Assembly (NCBI RefSeq): GCF_000499845.2
Contig: NC_023753.2
Span: 20,615,153-20,679,152, forward strand
Length of the DNA: 64,000 bases
Source: Phaseolus vulgaris
Taxonomy: Eukaryota; Streptophyta; Magnoliopsida; Fabales; Fabaceae
Direction of reading: 5' to 3'
Below are positions 23,298 through 35,239 of this stretch, in pieces. A program made the translations under genes and the position numbers. The notes below the pieces were generated by a model. It was not told the DNA's origin. It saw only the letters and a list, made by a program, of their open reading frames with translations, and ran no database searches. The first letter of the stretch is position 1, and the number at the start of each line of letters is the position of its first letter.

Positions 23298-23465
23298 ACC
23301 AACAGTCCAGTGAAATTTCGAGGAGATTCAGGATTACAAGATGGGGATTCGGCTAAGACTAATCTTACTGGTGGATTTTATGATTCTAGCAACAACATTA
23401 AGTTTACCTTCACCACAACTTATACAATGACCTTGTTGAGTTGGACTGTCATGGAGATGCACGCA
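23298..23465 (+). pseudogene. captured GH9 endoglucanase fragment
   Basis: The frame reads NSPVKFRGDSGLQDG, then TNLTGGFYDSSNNIKFTFTT and LLSWTVMEMH. Plant GH9 endo-1,4-beta-glucanases have the same order near the mature N-terminus: W-RGDSGL-DG, L-GGYYDAGDN-KF, TMLSWSVIE. The catalytic Asp positions in the DAGDN block are replaced (DSSNN), so it cannot be active. Only about 55 residues are present. It lies 0.75 kb inside the right end of the CACTA element, in the place where captured host exons are usual. Confidence 0.8.
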
Positions 23466-23654
23466 AAATTTAAATTAATGTTAAATCACTAAAATAAGGT
23501 GTTAGGGCGAGAATCAATGAAAATCAATAATACAATGTTAGGGCAAAATCGAGAGTTGGAATCAAAAATAAAATTACACACAACACAGAAAGAAAGGAAT
23601 CGAGATGAAAACCTAGGGCAAAACCGCGGAGACTTCGTTTGCGTTCTCATGGTG

Positions 23655-23800
23655 GCACGACTACTCCATCACGGTGGCATGCTGCTCAAGCTCAAGCGCT
23701 ATGAACGGTGACTACTCCCAGTATGAACGACGGTGGCACGCTGCTCAAGCTCAAGCGCTATGAACGATGACTTCTCCCTGTATGAACGATGACTCGCATT
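23655..23800. repeat. tandem repeat near the right end of the CACTA element
   Basis: About 2.5 units of roughly 58 bp contain GGTGGCACGCTGCTCAAGCT, CAAGCGCTATGAACG and a CTTCTCCC/CTACTCCC block. It is GC-richer than its surroundings. Confidence 0.8.
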
Positions 23801-24401
23801 AATTTCACTCGTGGAAATGCGCTCGCTCTGAAAAGGGTTTAAAATTTTCTTAAAATATTCGAAACCTTAACAATTAAGAAGTTTTCAAATAAATAAAAAT
23901 TAATTGTTTGTGTGGGCTTCACCTTCAGAGTTTCATTATTTATTTAAATTTAATTTAAAACGTTTAGCGAGGGCTAAACCTTCAAACTTTTAAATTTTTA
24001 TTATTTTTATGCTTTTAATAGTGGCAGTTTCACCCACGCAAGCCTTTTTCTATTTTTTTATTAAAGTTTGCGTGGGTATAACCCACACTTTCTCACATTT
24101 TATTTGAATTTTGTTAATAGCGAAGGCTTATTTGACACTATTTAGTGTCGACCTAAGACCTTCGCCTTTTTTTTTGCAGTTAAATCAACTTTTTCTTGTA
24201 GTGTAATCAAATCATCTTATGGCTTTGAAAGTTAGAAATATATTTGAATTTGTTATTGAACTAATTTTTTAGCTTAAGGGAAAAGTTTTGTTTTAATAAC
24301 TTGAGAAATCAATTACTGCAAGGGAACTTGATGGAATTCATATATAGATAATCATATTTGATTTCAATTTAACCTTTATGACTAAATAGTAAGTGAACAA
24401 C

Positions 24402-25593
24402 TGGTGACTTTTTTTACGGTAAGTGTATTGTGTTTGAAGTAATAATTTGTCCCTAAAGACGAATATCGCATCCACAAGGAACAATTGAATTCTCAAGTAT
24501 AATATTCACTAAATAGAAACACAAAGTTTGTTGGGATTTTTGTGTGTATGAGTTTGCAATAATGTAAAAGTAATGCAAAGTAAAAAGTTGTTTGATTCAA
24601 TTCGGAAAATTAAGATTGGGGTTCATCCTTCTCACTCTTTTGTGTTTCTAAAATCATGTAATATTTTTTTGATTGATATTGATGCCCATATAAAATTCAT
24701 TTATATCAATTTCTTGCATATAAAACTATTAAGATAGTATCCTAAATATCGATTCCTTGCATATTTATGAAAACTCCTTACCATTACGAATAAATATTGA
24801 TAACAATTAACATTTCAAATTTATTCCTAGTATTCAAATATGTTAAGCATTATCACTTAGGTTAGATGCTTAGAAGTACTTTTTAGTCAAATCTAAGGAT
24901 TAAAATCCTGATAAAACAAGCGTTAAGAATAAAATGACAATACCAATCATTAGTCAAAAACAAAATATTATGTTTAAATATCACCTCAATACATAAAAGC
25001 CTGAACATATTACTCATAATCTCAAAGGGTAGAAATAGTCACTCATGTTGACCACTACAAATATGGAAAGCAAGAAAAGAAGATCCAAGATGTTTCTCCT
25101 TGACGGTTGCCTCCTCTAGGGTTTTCTATCTCCTTATATTCTCCCAATGATGTCTAGGGTTATGCCTCACGCCTCATATTTAACCTAATTGTTCTTGGGC
25201 TAAGTGACTTCTCGCCTTGGGGAGTTATAACTTGCTTGAGTGAGTTTGATGAGAAAAAACCCAACTTCCCTGGACTGAACTCGCCTGGGCGAGTCTTGGG
25301 CAAGTTCCTTTGGAGTGAGCTTGCTTGGGGGAGTTTAGGTGAGTTTTGAGCGTTCTAAATTTCCCTTTTCATCTTTTTTATTCTCTTTTAGTCCTTTCAT
25401 CTTCAATTTACCTTAGAATCCTGAAATTAACACAAATTTAGGAATCAATCGTTCTTATTCATATTATAATCACAAAATATGTAAAGAGGTTTAAATTCAT
25501 AAATTAGAGGTTAAATTATAATTATTTTATCAATAAATATGCATAAGTGTCCGTCTTTTAATATGAAATATTACTAAAATATGACACGTATCA
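24402..25593 (-). mobile_element. solo LTR, family A, copy 2 (inverted)
   Basis: On the minus strand it begins TGATACGTGTCATATTTTAG and ends GGTAAAAAAAGTCACCA. A perfect 5-bp duplication ACAAC flanks it (24397-24401 and 25594-25598). It matches copy 1 (16338-17486) in reverse orientation, including the GCCCAAG/CTCGCC-rich middle. At 1192 bp it is slightly longer than copy 1. Confidence 0.92.
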
Positions 25594-25598
25594 ACAAC

Positions 25599-26168
25599 TT
25601 TGCATTTACATCTTTTTATTTATTTATAAAACTTCATGTTAAGCATCATTATGAAACTTGACATCTCAAATAGGTTGACACCCCAGGATCCAACAATCAT
25701 TTATCATTACATAAAAAAGTATTATTAAAAAAAAAAGATTACAAACACGTAAGGGAAGACTAGATCAAAACTCATACATAAGGAAAAACAACAAACTAGA
25801 TAAGGAGGTAAAAACCTATGAAACAAATAAAATAATGAAAATCCAAAAAATCTTGGATAATCAATTATCTTAACTTGAAATTTCTTAGTATCTTTTTAGG
25901 ACGCCAAGTCTCCTAAAAGTTTGAATAACATCGTCTTTATTCTCATTAAAAAAAATCTTTCCTACTAACTTTAATCATTCAATACTTAGAAACAATTAAT
26001 CATTCAATACTTAGAAACAATGTTGCATTCTTTTAGGAAGTTATTATAGAAAGAAAAAGGCAGATTAGCATTGCATTTAAATATTTTGATAACAAGTTTA
26101 ATTAAGATCATATATATTGCCAAATATATTTTAAATCCTTAGGATATGACACTTGTTTATGCTACACT
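25599..26168. other. AT-rich spacer with a 25-bp direct duplication
   Basis: Nothing coding recognised. TTAATCATTCAATACTTAGA plus AACAA occurs twice in tandem at 25971-26020. Confidence 0.6.
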
Positions 26169-26521
26169 CACTAAAAAAATATTTAGTTTTAACAGGGTTT
26201 TGTTACCGGAGGTTACAATAAGCTCTCTTAACATACATTTTTATTGAGGTTTTTTAAACCCCTGACAAGTTTTTGGGTGTTTTTAAAGAACCAAAACAAA
26301 TTTTTATTATTTCTCTCTTTAACAATTTTATAGGCATACTAATCCTTAACATTACTCTTCCTGTCTTAATCTCTTAGTTCCATTTTCTTTTTAGCAGGGT
26401 CTTCCACAGGTTCAAAAATTTCTTGGAACTATCTCCAGTTCATCTTGTTTCTTGTTTTGCTCTTTAGTTTTTAGCTTTTTCTCTTTAGTTTTCGTTCATT
26501 AATTTTATATGGTTGTGGAGG

Positions 26522-26738
26522 GGAATGAAAGAGTTTCTGATTGTTGGCAAAGATGAGGCTATGTTTTCTAATTCGTTCAGTGTCTCGCTTAGGAACAAAG
26601 TGATTACGATTTGGAAGAGGCTCAGGGAATCGATTAGGGGCAATTTTATGGAGTTGGAGAATTTGATTCGTCAGGATCCGGATAAGACGACAATTCCCTA
26701 TGGCAGTCTTCACTTGATTACTCGTTACGTGATGAACT
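26522..26738 (+). pseudogene. EXO70 exocyst subunit fragment
   Basis: The frame contains VGKDEAMFSNSFSVSLRNKV, GNFMELENLIRQDP and LHLITRYVMNY. EXO70 proteins carry closely similar blocks (FMELENLIRRDP..., LHPLTRYVMNY) in the middle of the protein. Only about 70 residues are present. The ORF runs on without a stop into the U-box/ARM sequence in another frame, so the junction near 26738 is a fusion of unrelated genes. Confidence 0.78.
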
Positions 26739-27560
26739 ATGGTAACAAAAGTTCTTGTTGGAAAATTGGCAACTGGTTTCGTTGATATCCAAAGGCAAGC
26801 TGCATATGAACTTCAGTTACTTGCAAAAACCGACACGGTTAATCAAAGTGTCATAACTGAGGTAGGAGCTATTCCCTTTCTTGTAACACTTATAGGATTT
26901 CAAGATTCAAGGATTCAAGAGCATGCAGTGACATTCAAACTATCGATATTTGACAACAAGATTTTGATCATGGTGATAGGTGCAGTTGATAGCATAATAG
27001 AAGTACTTGAATCAGGGAAGACCACTGAGGCAAGGGAGAATGTAGCATCATCAATATATAGCTTGTCTATGGTGGAAGAGCTCAAAGTGCAAATTGGAGG
27101 AAGACCAATGGCAATACCTACCTTAGTTAGACTCTTGAAAAAAGGAACTTTAATAGGGAAAAAAGATGTTGCATATGCACTGTTCAATATTGCAGTTTAC
27201 AATCCTAACAAGGTTAATATTGTAAAGGTTGGGGTAGTTCCCGTGCTGGTTGAGTTGTTGATGGATGACAAGGATGGCATAACAGATGATGCACTTGCAA
27301 TGCTTGCTTTGCTCCTTGGTTTCTCTGAGGGGTTAGAACAAATAAGATAGTAGAGTATTAGTGCCACTTATTATTGATCTTATGAGGTTTGGTTCAGTGA
27401 AAAGGAAGGAAAATTCAATATCCCTTTTGCTAAGACTGTGCAAAGAAGATGGGGAAGTGGTGGCAAGGAGGCTTTTCGCAAATCTAAGAAGCATTCCTTC
27501 TCTTCAAAACTTTGCTGCTGATGGATCTTTGAGAGTTAGGAGATGTTCTTCAAATATGGA
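26739..27560 (+). pseudogene. U-box E3 ligase ARM-repeat region, broken
   Basis: The frame starts VTKVLVGKLATGFVDIQRQA and continues with typical plant U-box (PUB) ARM repeats: VGAIPFLVTLIGFQDSRIQE, AREN..ASSIYSLSMVEELK, VQIGGRPMAIPTLVRLLKKG and VELLMDDKDGITDDALAM. It ends at TAG around 27350 and resumes in another frame as PLIIDLMRFGSVKRKENSI, LCKEDGEVVARRLFAN and LQNFAADGSL, so a small frameshift lies near 27345-27360. There is no U-box domain upstream and the usual C-terminus is replaced after about 27545. No introns interrupt the ARM region. It is a fragment, not a gene. Confidence 0.85.
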
Positions 27561-27911
27561 CTGGAATATGCTCTTCAACTATTATATCTCAGTAAACCTC
27601 CATGATCCTGCCACAAAGTTGCTAAGTAAACTTAAAGACCATGATTTACGAAAATAACTCAAGAAGATATCAATAAACAAATTCTTGTGGATATTCAAGT
27701 TGCATAGTGCTTCAATAATATGAAACATGTCTTCTTTTGATGGTAACTGTGTTGTATAATAGTGTTGTGGTTATTGGTAAATTAATACATAATCATGATG
27801 TTCATTGTTTTTTTTAGTTTGAGATGTATGGTTCTTCTCTCTCAACTTTATTAGAATTAGAATATGTGACTTAGCTTTTTGTAGTTTATAATTATTTGTT
27901 TCCATCTTCAG
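27561..27911. other. spacer between captured fragments
   Basis: The open frame from the ARM region runs on to a stop at 27655-27657 with no recognised similarity. The remainder is AT-rich and ends in a splice-acceptor-like TTTCCATCTTCAG. Confidence 0.4.
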
Positions 27912-28042
27912 TGTTGTTGAGGAAGACACCAACCGTGCTATTAAGCTGAAGAATGGTGTATTTGTTGAAGGTCGTAAAATTAGAGTGAAACATGCAATGG
28001 CTTGTCCTCCCCATGAGGAACGAAAGTCGAAACCAAATAAAG
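27912..28042 (+). pseudogene. captured RRM exon (RBM28-like RNA-binding protein)
   Basis: The segment encodes VVEEDTNRAIKLKNGVFVEG, then RKIRVKHAMACPPHEERKSK. It resembles the end of the first RRM of plant RBM28/NOP4-type nucleolar RNA-binding proteins. It is bounded by an acceptor (TTCAG) and a donor-like AAAG-GTTGAT, so it was captured from genomic DNA as an exon with intron edges. Confidence 0.65.
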
Positions 28043-29129
28043 GTTGATATTAACTTAGTTATGGTTCAGCATACTGTGATATTTTCATATTCCATGTTGT
28101 TTAAAATACTTATGTTATTCTAATGACTTGTAAACTTTTTGTAGTAATTATTACTTTCAATTAGTTTCTATGATCCTGTTTCTTCAAGTTTTTCAATTTC
28201 TCCAGCATTACAAGTTAAAATCAAAATAGTAGAAAACCCATATTTTATGACTAAGTTAAAATACTCCTTGTACTTCCTCAACAACAACGTAAAATTCTCA
28301 AATTCTAATGGATAAAATTTAGAGTGACGTTCTTTAGATGTTTTAACTTGAATTTTCACCTTAATAATCAAACTCAAATAATATTCCAATAATTTAACTT
28401 CAATATATTATTCACTGACATCTTATACTAACTCCTTAGTTTTATTTTGATATCTGATTACTTCATTATAAATTTATCTTTAAAACGATGCTTAAATAAA
28501 TGAAGGTACTCTTAATCTTAATTTTTAAAAGCATGTAAAGAATTTATATTAGTATAGATTATTATTAATATGTAAGCATTTTTATTTTTATCGAAAACAT
28601 ATTTTATTTTTTATTATTTGTGAAAATACCGAAGAAGAAAAAAAAGAACAAAATGAAATCGTTTTGATTATCCATTTAAGTTGACCTTGGAAGAACCAAT
28701 TGAAGGAGTCCACATTCTAACACATTTACATCTCACATAACCTTTTTTGCGAGTCATACATAAATATTCCATATACTCTATTGTTTTAAAAAATACAAAA
28801 GTTAGAGCTAATTGAATTTCTAAATTTTTAAAATATTTATTTTTTATCATTTTTCTGTTATTTTAAGATTTGTCTGCGTTAAAAAAATAACCTATTAAAA
28901 AATTATAATCCATTTAAAAAAAACACAAAAAAGGAAATTAACGGGATTTTGAAATTCCCTATAAGTAATGAGAGTTTATAAAATTTTGAAAAATAATTGA
29001 TTTTACAGGAACTACTCAAAACCGCATATAATCCGTTAATGATCTTAGAGAATAACAAATCACTTAATAGGGGTTAAAATCACGATAACGATAAATATAA
29101 TTTCGTTAAAAATATATTTTGTTATAGTG
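28043..29129. other. AT-rich right part of the candidate CACTA-like element
   Basis: No coding similarity. The last 250 bp carry TTAACGG/TTATCG-type words resembling those at the left end. Confidence 0.4.
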
Positions 29130-31145
29130 AACAGTATGAAACATTATATTATTCTTTAATTTTTCTATAGTACCTCTATATATATATCATGAAATTGTTT
29201 GCTGTGTGGGGAAATTATAGCCACTAGGACTAGCGAAAGGAATCAACATGACATCCTTATGCAGCTTAATAAGACTTCTAAGAAATTCTTAGTAACACAA
29301 AAGACAAAGGAGAAATGATATCTCCTTGCTTTACAACTATGAATAGCTAAAGCAGCCAACAAATTAATCGGCCATAATGCAAACTAGGCTCAATACAATG
29401 AGAAAATTTCTCACCTATACTTAATTACCTAATAACCTTCAATAAAATAATCTAATTTAAAATATCAAAAGCTATAGTTTACCTCCAAAACACTTTTTAT
29501 CAACCACATTTATATCTTCATAAGTAAAAGTCATGTTATTGTACAAAAATCATTTTATCAGATAAAACGAGCAATCTACGAATAAGATTCTTAAAGATGA
29601 TTTTAAACTTAAAATTTGTCATAACAATCTCAATTTTTTATTTGCTCTAGGCTTATTGGAGATAAGAATGACTAAATTGAAATTATAACTAGTCATTTAG
29701 GTAAAAACCCACATGTAAATATTATATGCATATTTTTTAATTAATCCTAATAACTTTAAAAGAAAATAATAGAAAATTCATTAGTTTAAAGGACTATTCA
29801 TATTTATATCGAAAACATCATTCCCTACTTCTTGAATAAAAGAACTATATTTCTTAGTAGTCACAGAAGAAGGAATCACCAAAATATTATCATTATCAAT
29901 ATAATTATTACCAATAACAAATATATCAAAAAAAATATTGATAACATGACTTTCAATCCCAAATTGGTCTTCGAGAAGCCTATCATCATGCCACAAGCCA
30001 AACTTTTAGTATTATGATATAGTATTTTTCTTCCAATTTTTTTTTTTCAAATTTCGTTTAGATTTGCGTATTCATTATAATTCAAATAAATGCTGTTGCA
30101 AGAAATATTTGAAGAAGATTTTTTAACGATATATTCTAATGATATTTGTTTTTTTTAAGTGTTTAATCGAGATTTTTCAATTTAAAAAATTCGAGCGAAT
30201 ATTTTTGCAAAAGATTTGATTCCAATGTTTTTTTGAGATATTTGTAGATTTAATTATGTAATTTTTTTTATCTCATATCTCGTTTCCCATTTTGATTCAA
30301 AAAATAAACTTAGACTTTAACATGAGCCGACACACTCACAATTCTATAAGATCTTTTGGTCATAAGCTTCTATCAGACCATCTGCTTTGAGAAATATTAG
30401 ACCGTCTATTGTGACTAAAATACAAGATCAACAGAAATAACAATTAAGGACAAAATAAACTCAATTAGAGAAATCTAAATTAAAACAATGAATTTCTTCA
30501 CAATTACAGACCAATAATCTATGATTAAATCTTTAAAGTGTGAATCAAATTATACTCATCACATATACATGATTAAACGTGACTAATTAATTTTACTTGT
30601 GAAGGTTAATTATATTGAATATAAAAATGATTGATCTAATTTATTTCGCTACATTACAAATTTTATTTTCCTTGTGTTTTTATTTTCTTTATTTAAAAGA
30701 AAGAAAAAGAAAGAAAGTTGGTACACCCCTTTATCAAAGTTGACTTGTGTTTAACAACTTTGTCAAATATCTTTGGGTTGGTTCTAGGCCTAGAACATCT
30801 ATATCTCGGTTTCATGCCTAAAACATCTTTAGTTAAACTCCATAGAGTATTTCTCACTAGATTTCACATCTTGAACATCCTTAAATCTTTATACCTTTAA
30901 CATTTTTGGATTCACTCTATACCTAAAGCCTGCTTCGCTTAACTCCATGCATATAAATCTTTGGCTCAACTACACACTTAGAGTGTTTTAGTTTAACTTC
31001 ACATTTTGAGCACATCTAACTTAACTAGAAAATGAGTTTCAAGATACATTCACTCGACAGTGAATCCAAATTACTAAAAATGAGTTATATATATATATAT
31101 ATGATACACTAACACTAAACTTATTGATAAATATTAAAAAATATT
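29130..31145. other. AT-rich spacer
   Basis: No gene recognised. At 30720-31030 there are loosely repeated words (CTAGAACATC, CTAAAACATC, TTGAACATCC, TTTAACTCCA, TTAACTTCAC), possibly a decayed minisatellite. A short (AT)n tract lies at 31085-31104. Confidence 0.5.
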
Positions 31146-31530
31146 CACTACAAGAAAATTATGAAATAGAAACCAATTTTTAAAGACCAAAATAATTAGT
31201 TGCAATAGTAACTAAATTAGATACCATTTTAAAAACTAAATAAAAATTTAGTTTTTAAATTAGTTTTTATTACTATTAAATAGTTTCTAAATTGGTATCT
31301 AATTAGCAACCAAGATTTTTGCTACCAAATTTAGAAACTAAATAATTGATATTTAAAACTTGGTTGCTAATTGGATACCAATTTAAAAACTATTTAACAA
31401 TAATAGAAACTAATTTAAAAACCAATTTTTTTTAATTTCTAAAATGATCTCTAATTTAATTATTATTGCAAGTAATTATTTTAATTTCTAAAAATTAGTT
31501 TCTATTTCATAATTTTTTTTTATTGTAGTG
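31146..31530. mobile_element. CACTA-type MITE, copy 1
   Basis: CACTACAAGAAAATTATG on the left and (reverse complement) CACTACAATAAAAAAAAATT on the right, 385 bp, with 3-bp duplication ATT on both sides. The interior is a large imperfect inverted repeat built of AGAAACTAATTT/AAATTAGTTTCT blocks. Copies recur at 41103, 46514 and 63443. Confidence 0.93.
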
Positions 31531-33160
31531 ATTACATAATAAACCAATCAATAATAAATGAAAACTACTAAACTACTGAGTAACAACTAAAACTCGAGTT
31601 ATATAGAAGTCAATGATAACTACTTAAAAATGAGTGATAACTACTAAAAAATAATTTATTTAATATAATAATTAAAAAATAATAATAATTACTAATTTTT
31701 TAATGATATTTAAAATAAAGTTTTATTCATCATAATATATTTCAAACCAAAACATATTTACACTACTTCTAGATATTCTAGAAATTGATATTCTGGCATT
31801 AGTGGTTGGACCGTAAAATATCTATTTTCAAAATAATTACTGAAAAATATAACAAGTACATTACGAAATAACCCTTTAGGTTATGATACAGAATCTTTAA
31901 ACAATGAATGTTTTAATGAATTCGGTAATATGAAACAACAATTATATCTAAAATACATTAAAATTTTATTTAGTAATCCAAAAGAAGAGTTATATTGGAA
32001 TTTGCCGTGTTAAATGTATATCAGATTTTGGCTGTTTCTTTTTTCACCTCCATGGTTTCTCTTGTTCCTCCATATTTCAGGTGAAAAGATTATTTTTGTT
32101 TTTAAAAAAAATACATTTTAAATTATAGAATCTAAGAGATATTTTCGAATATGAAAATACCTTCTGAATTCTATAATTCAAAAATATTTTTTTGAATTTT
32201 AAAATCCAAAATTTTCAGATCACTCATTGAAAAATAAAAAAATTCAATAAATAAATGATATTTTTGGTATTTAAAGAGTTACAGTGCCATCAAAGGCTAT
32301 GAAGGTGCAATTGAGGTGAAAAACATGGGTGCATAAAGAAACATTCTTAACTATAGGGCTTTTTGGTTCAACAGTAGCCTTTTATCTTCTTATCGTCACC
32401 GAGGTCTTACCAGTAAGGCAGTTTCTTCCTGTACCACACTCTTATGCAAAGACAAAAATACCCTTATTAATTTTTAGAATCCCAAAATTATCTTTAACCT
32501 AATAAAATTCTGAAAAGTGTAGATGAGTGTCTTTCGTTCGTGCAGGCAGCGTCTTCGTTTGGTTCTTGGCAGCAGCGGCATGACACTTTCAATCAAAAGC
32601 TCATTCTCCTTCCAAATATCACACATCTTTATCTTGTGATTTAGAGTGTTGTTGACAAAAATAAGTAAAGTTTATTCAAGAGTATTCCAGATTTATAATT
32701 CTGGAAAACACAATTTAATAAATTCCGAATTCATAAATTCCCGTAATACATTATTGGATATGATATTCGGTAACTTTGAAATCTCCATAACCACCATCTT
32801 CTTAAAAAAAAAAATTAACTCCTACCTCTACAACCCAAACAACATTTTGGCAAAGTTGCTAACTCCTCCACCTTGCAACAATTACAAAGACCCTCCACAA
32901 ACAATTGATATTCAATGATGAAGATGAACAGTGACAAAGAAAGTCTAGCACGGTGCCCCTTTTCAAATTATAGGTCAAGGTTAATTTTGAGATATTTAAA
33001 ATTGTAGGGGTGCAGGAAGAAAAACCTCGGGGTGCAGGAAGAAGAAGCCTACCAGTAAGGGACAGCCGAAGAAGCCCAACTCGTTTAATTTAAAAATAAA
33101 TGAAAGTAGTTATTGAAATGGGTAAGTAACTAACTAAGCTAAGGTAATTTGCATTGTATT
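31531..33160. other. intergenic sequence, nothing assigned
   Basis: AT-rich. A less AT-rich patch at 32525-32625 holds no recognisable product. Confidence 0.5.
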
Positions 33161-33161
33161 G

Positions 33162-33231
33162 CACGTGGTTGTGAGTTGTGAGAATGAATAATTTGGTCTA
33201 CCACGTGCCTACAATGATGATGACACACGTG
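33162..33231. promoter_or_regulatory. cluster of three G-boxes
   Basis: CACGTG occurs at 33162-33167, 33202-33207 and 33226-33231, the last within ACACACGTGCAC. G-boxes bind bZIP and bHLH factors and, with ACGT cores close together, act in ABA or light responses. No coding gene was identified on either side within a few kb, so the target is unknown. Confidence 0.45.
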
Positions 33232-34905
33232 CACATTATAGTTGATGAGTGGGGGGCAAAAGAGGAAAGGCAAAAGAGAGAGAAAGGGAAGAACATCATC
33301 TACCCCTTTCTTCTTCAGTCTTTGCTTATTCACCCTTTTTTTATTAAAGGAATGTCCACTCAAAGTGGGACACAACCCCTTCAATTCTGAGATACATAAA
33401 CCTTAAATTAAAGAATATTATTTTAATTCTACCACTATTATTACATTACGTGCTCTTAATTTCCAAAACCACTCTTGGTGCCTTCTTAGTAAGGCACAGT
33501 TATGTCCCTATCAAATATTGGGGTAGAGAGAGAAAAGAGAGAGCAAAATGAGTGTTTTGTTTGACATCAAAAGAGACCCTTTCATTTTTTTCAAAATGTC
33601 TTTCAAATACTTTTATCATTTGCCTTCTGGGTCCTCTTTTCAACCATCCTCACCACTGGATTCCATTTTCATTTCAATTAAGCCTAGGGTTTTAATTTCA
33701 CCATTACATACCTCTTCTCTCACTTTTGCATTCAAATCTTCCCCTTTTCTAACTATAATTAGTTTTTCATCAATCAACTCCACAGACAAAAAAAAGTGAT
33801 AAGTAAAAGCTCAAATGGGGAAACTGTTCAAATTCAACATGGAATAGTACAATGAAGTGTAATGATATTAATTTTTTAAACTGGTTATAGGATCTTATTA
33901 TAAAGGAATTGTGTTTACCACCTAGGATATTGTTCCCAAATTAGGAGCTTTTTTCAGGTTACTCTCACCCTTTTTGTTATTGTTTGAAAAGTTTATTCAA
34001 GGACTATTCTATCATAAAAATCAACTCAAAAATTCTCAAAAACAACTTATTTAACAATTCATAGAGAATCTAAACAACACAAATGATGAAACCAATTTTT
34101 CAAGAATTATGAAAGTGCCAATCACTAAAATAAATTCTAAAAATTCAATGAAAATATACCCAAAATATTTATTTATTTGACAATTAATCAACATCAACAG
34201 AAAAGACTGAAAACAATAATAAAAAAACATAAAAACAGCAGTTTATTCAATCCTAAGACTAATATGTATATAATATTGGCAAGAATGTATTTGGGACATA
34301 ATTAATTAGCAATAGCAAGTGAACCATAATATTAAGGCTAAACAACTCGTTAACTTCAATTTTGGATTATAACAAACTTGGTGTGTTTAATTAATATACA
34401 GGGACATATCACATTTTTCAATAAGTATAAAAAATAAACCTATAGTCTATTGAGGACTGAAAAATGATTGTATATAGAAAAAATTGTGAATGATTTTGGT
34501 TGATAAGGTTAAGAATAGTTATAAATTAGAATTATATATTTAAAGGGTCCAACAAAGTGTATGATGATAGTGGAAAATGAATAAACTAATTTTGATTTGC
34601 AGGTGGAAGATATACACAGTGATGAATGAGATTTGCTGGAGCCGAAAGTATAGAAGACATGCTTAAAACATGTCCTGGCATTGACTTTCCATCCATGGAA
34701 ACCCACCTCATGCCCCAAATTAATCCTAATGTTTCCATAGCTTTCACACTGATACGAGCTTTCATTGCGTGCAACTTTCTAAACCAAAGCTTTCCCTGTC
34801 CCACTTCTTCAAAATTAGTTCCAGTAATCAGTGAGGTTGCACACATGATCATACCAAACTTCACAGTTCTTCTTCGCCAATTATAGTATACATGCTTTGC
34901 ACTGC

Positions 34906-34907
<2 letters not shown>
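33232..34907. other. intergenic, possible non-coding transcription unit
   Basis: Includes a purine-rich AGAGAGAGAAAAGAGAGAGC stretch at 33526-33545. At 34586-34886 overlapping open frames run on both strands (minus: WFRKLHAMKARISVKAMETL; plus: IEDMLKTCPGIDFPSMETHL). I recognise neither product. The patch is less AT-rich than its flanks. Confidence 0.35.

Positions 34908-34957
<50 letters not shown>
34908..34957. repeat. (TA)n microsatellite
   Basis: About 25 uninterrupted TA units. Confidence 0.95.
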
Positions 34958-34960
<3 letters not shown>

Positions 34961-35087
34961 GATGTAATGAATTCACATAGTAGCTGTTTTTGACCACCCT
35001 CCAAAAGAAAGACATTTTGCCCCATAATTTTTTGTTTGAGGAATTGGTGGTATTCGTGACATGCCAGCGTGCAAGCAAGCGAGACAG

Positions 35088-35206
35088 CATGCATGCTTGC
35101 TATATAACCCCACGCATGGTGCAACGAATATGCACCCTTTTGTGTGATTGATTATGAATTTGCAACGAATATGCTTGCTATATAGCCCCACGCATGGAAC
35201 TATGGT
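35088..35206. repeat. duplicated TATA-containing segment
   Basis: ATGCTTGCTATATAACCCCA with CGCATGG recurs 70 bp later as ATGCTTGCTATATAGCCCCA with CGCATGG, and GCAACGAATATGC also occurs twice. RY-like words (GCATGCATGC) precede the first copy. The block looks like a duplicated core promoter, but no downstream gene is visible. Confidence 0.6.
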
Positions 35207-35239
35207 AGCATGTTCGCATGAAATTTGTACCCCTAGCAC

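Larger units (their letters stand above)
26169..29129. mobile_element. candidate CACTA-like element carrying three gene fragments
   Basis: Left end CACTAAAAAAATATTTAGTT and right end (reverse complement) CACTATAACAAAATATATTT are similar and both run on into TTTTAAC. TTAACGG/TTACCGG words recur inside both ends, as CACTA subterminal repeats do. The 3-bp flanks do not match (ACT, AAC), so the ends are not proven. Between them lie, in one orientation, fragments of EXO70, U-box/ARM and RRM genes. The alternative is a Helitron or a chance cluster of duplicated fragments. Confidence 0.5.

Noticed and set aside
26166..29132. 3-bp duplication for the candidate element at 26169-29129
   Set aside because: Flanks read ACT and AAC; not a duplication, so confidence in the element limits was lowered.
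33548..33799. 83-codon plus-strand frame after a GA-rich stretch
   Set aside because: Low-complexity Phe/Ser-rich translation without known motifs; kept only as part of a possible non-coding unit.
34861..35239. Minus-strand frames of 69-88 codons with IYIYIY runs
   Set aside because: They are translations of the (TA)n microsatellite and its flanks.
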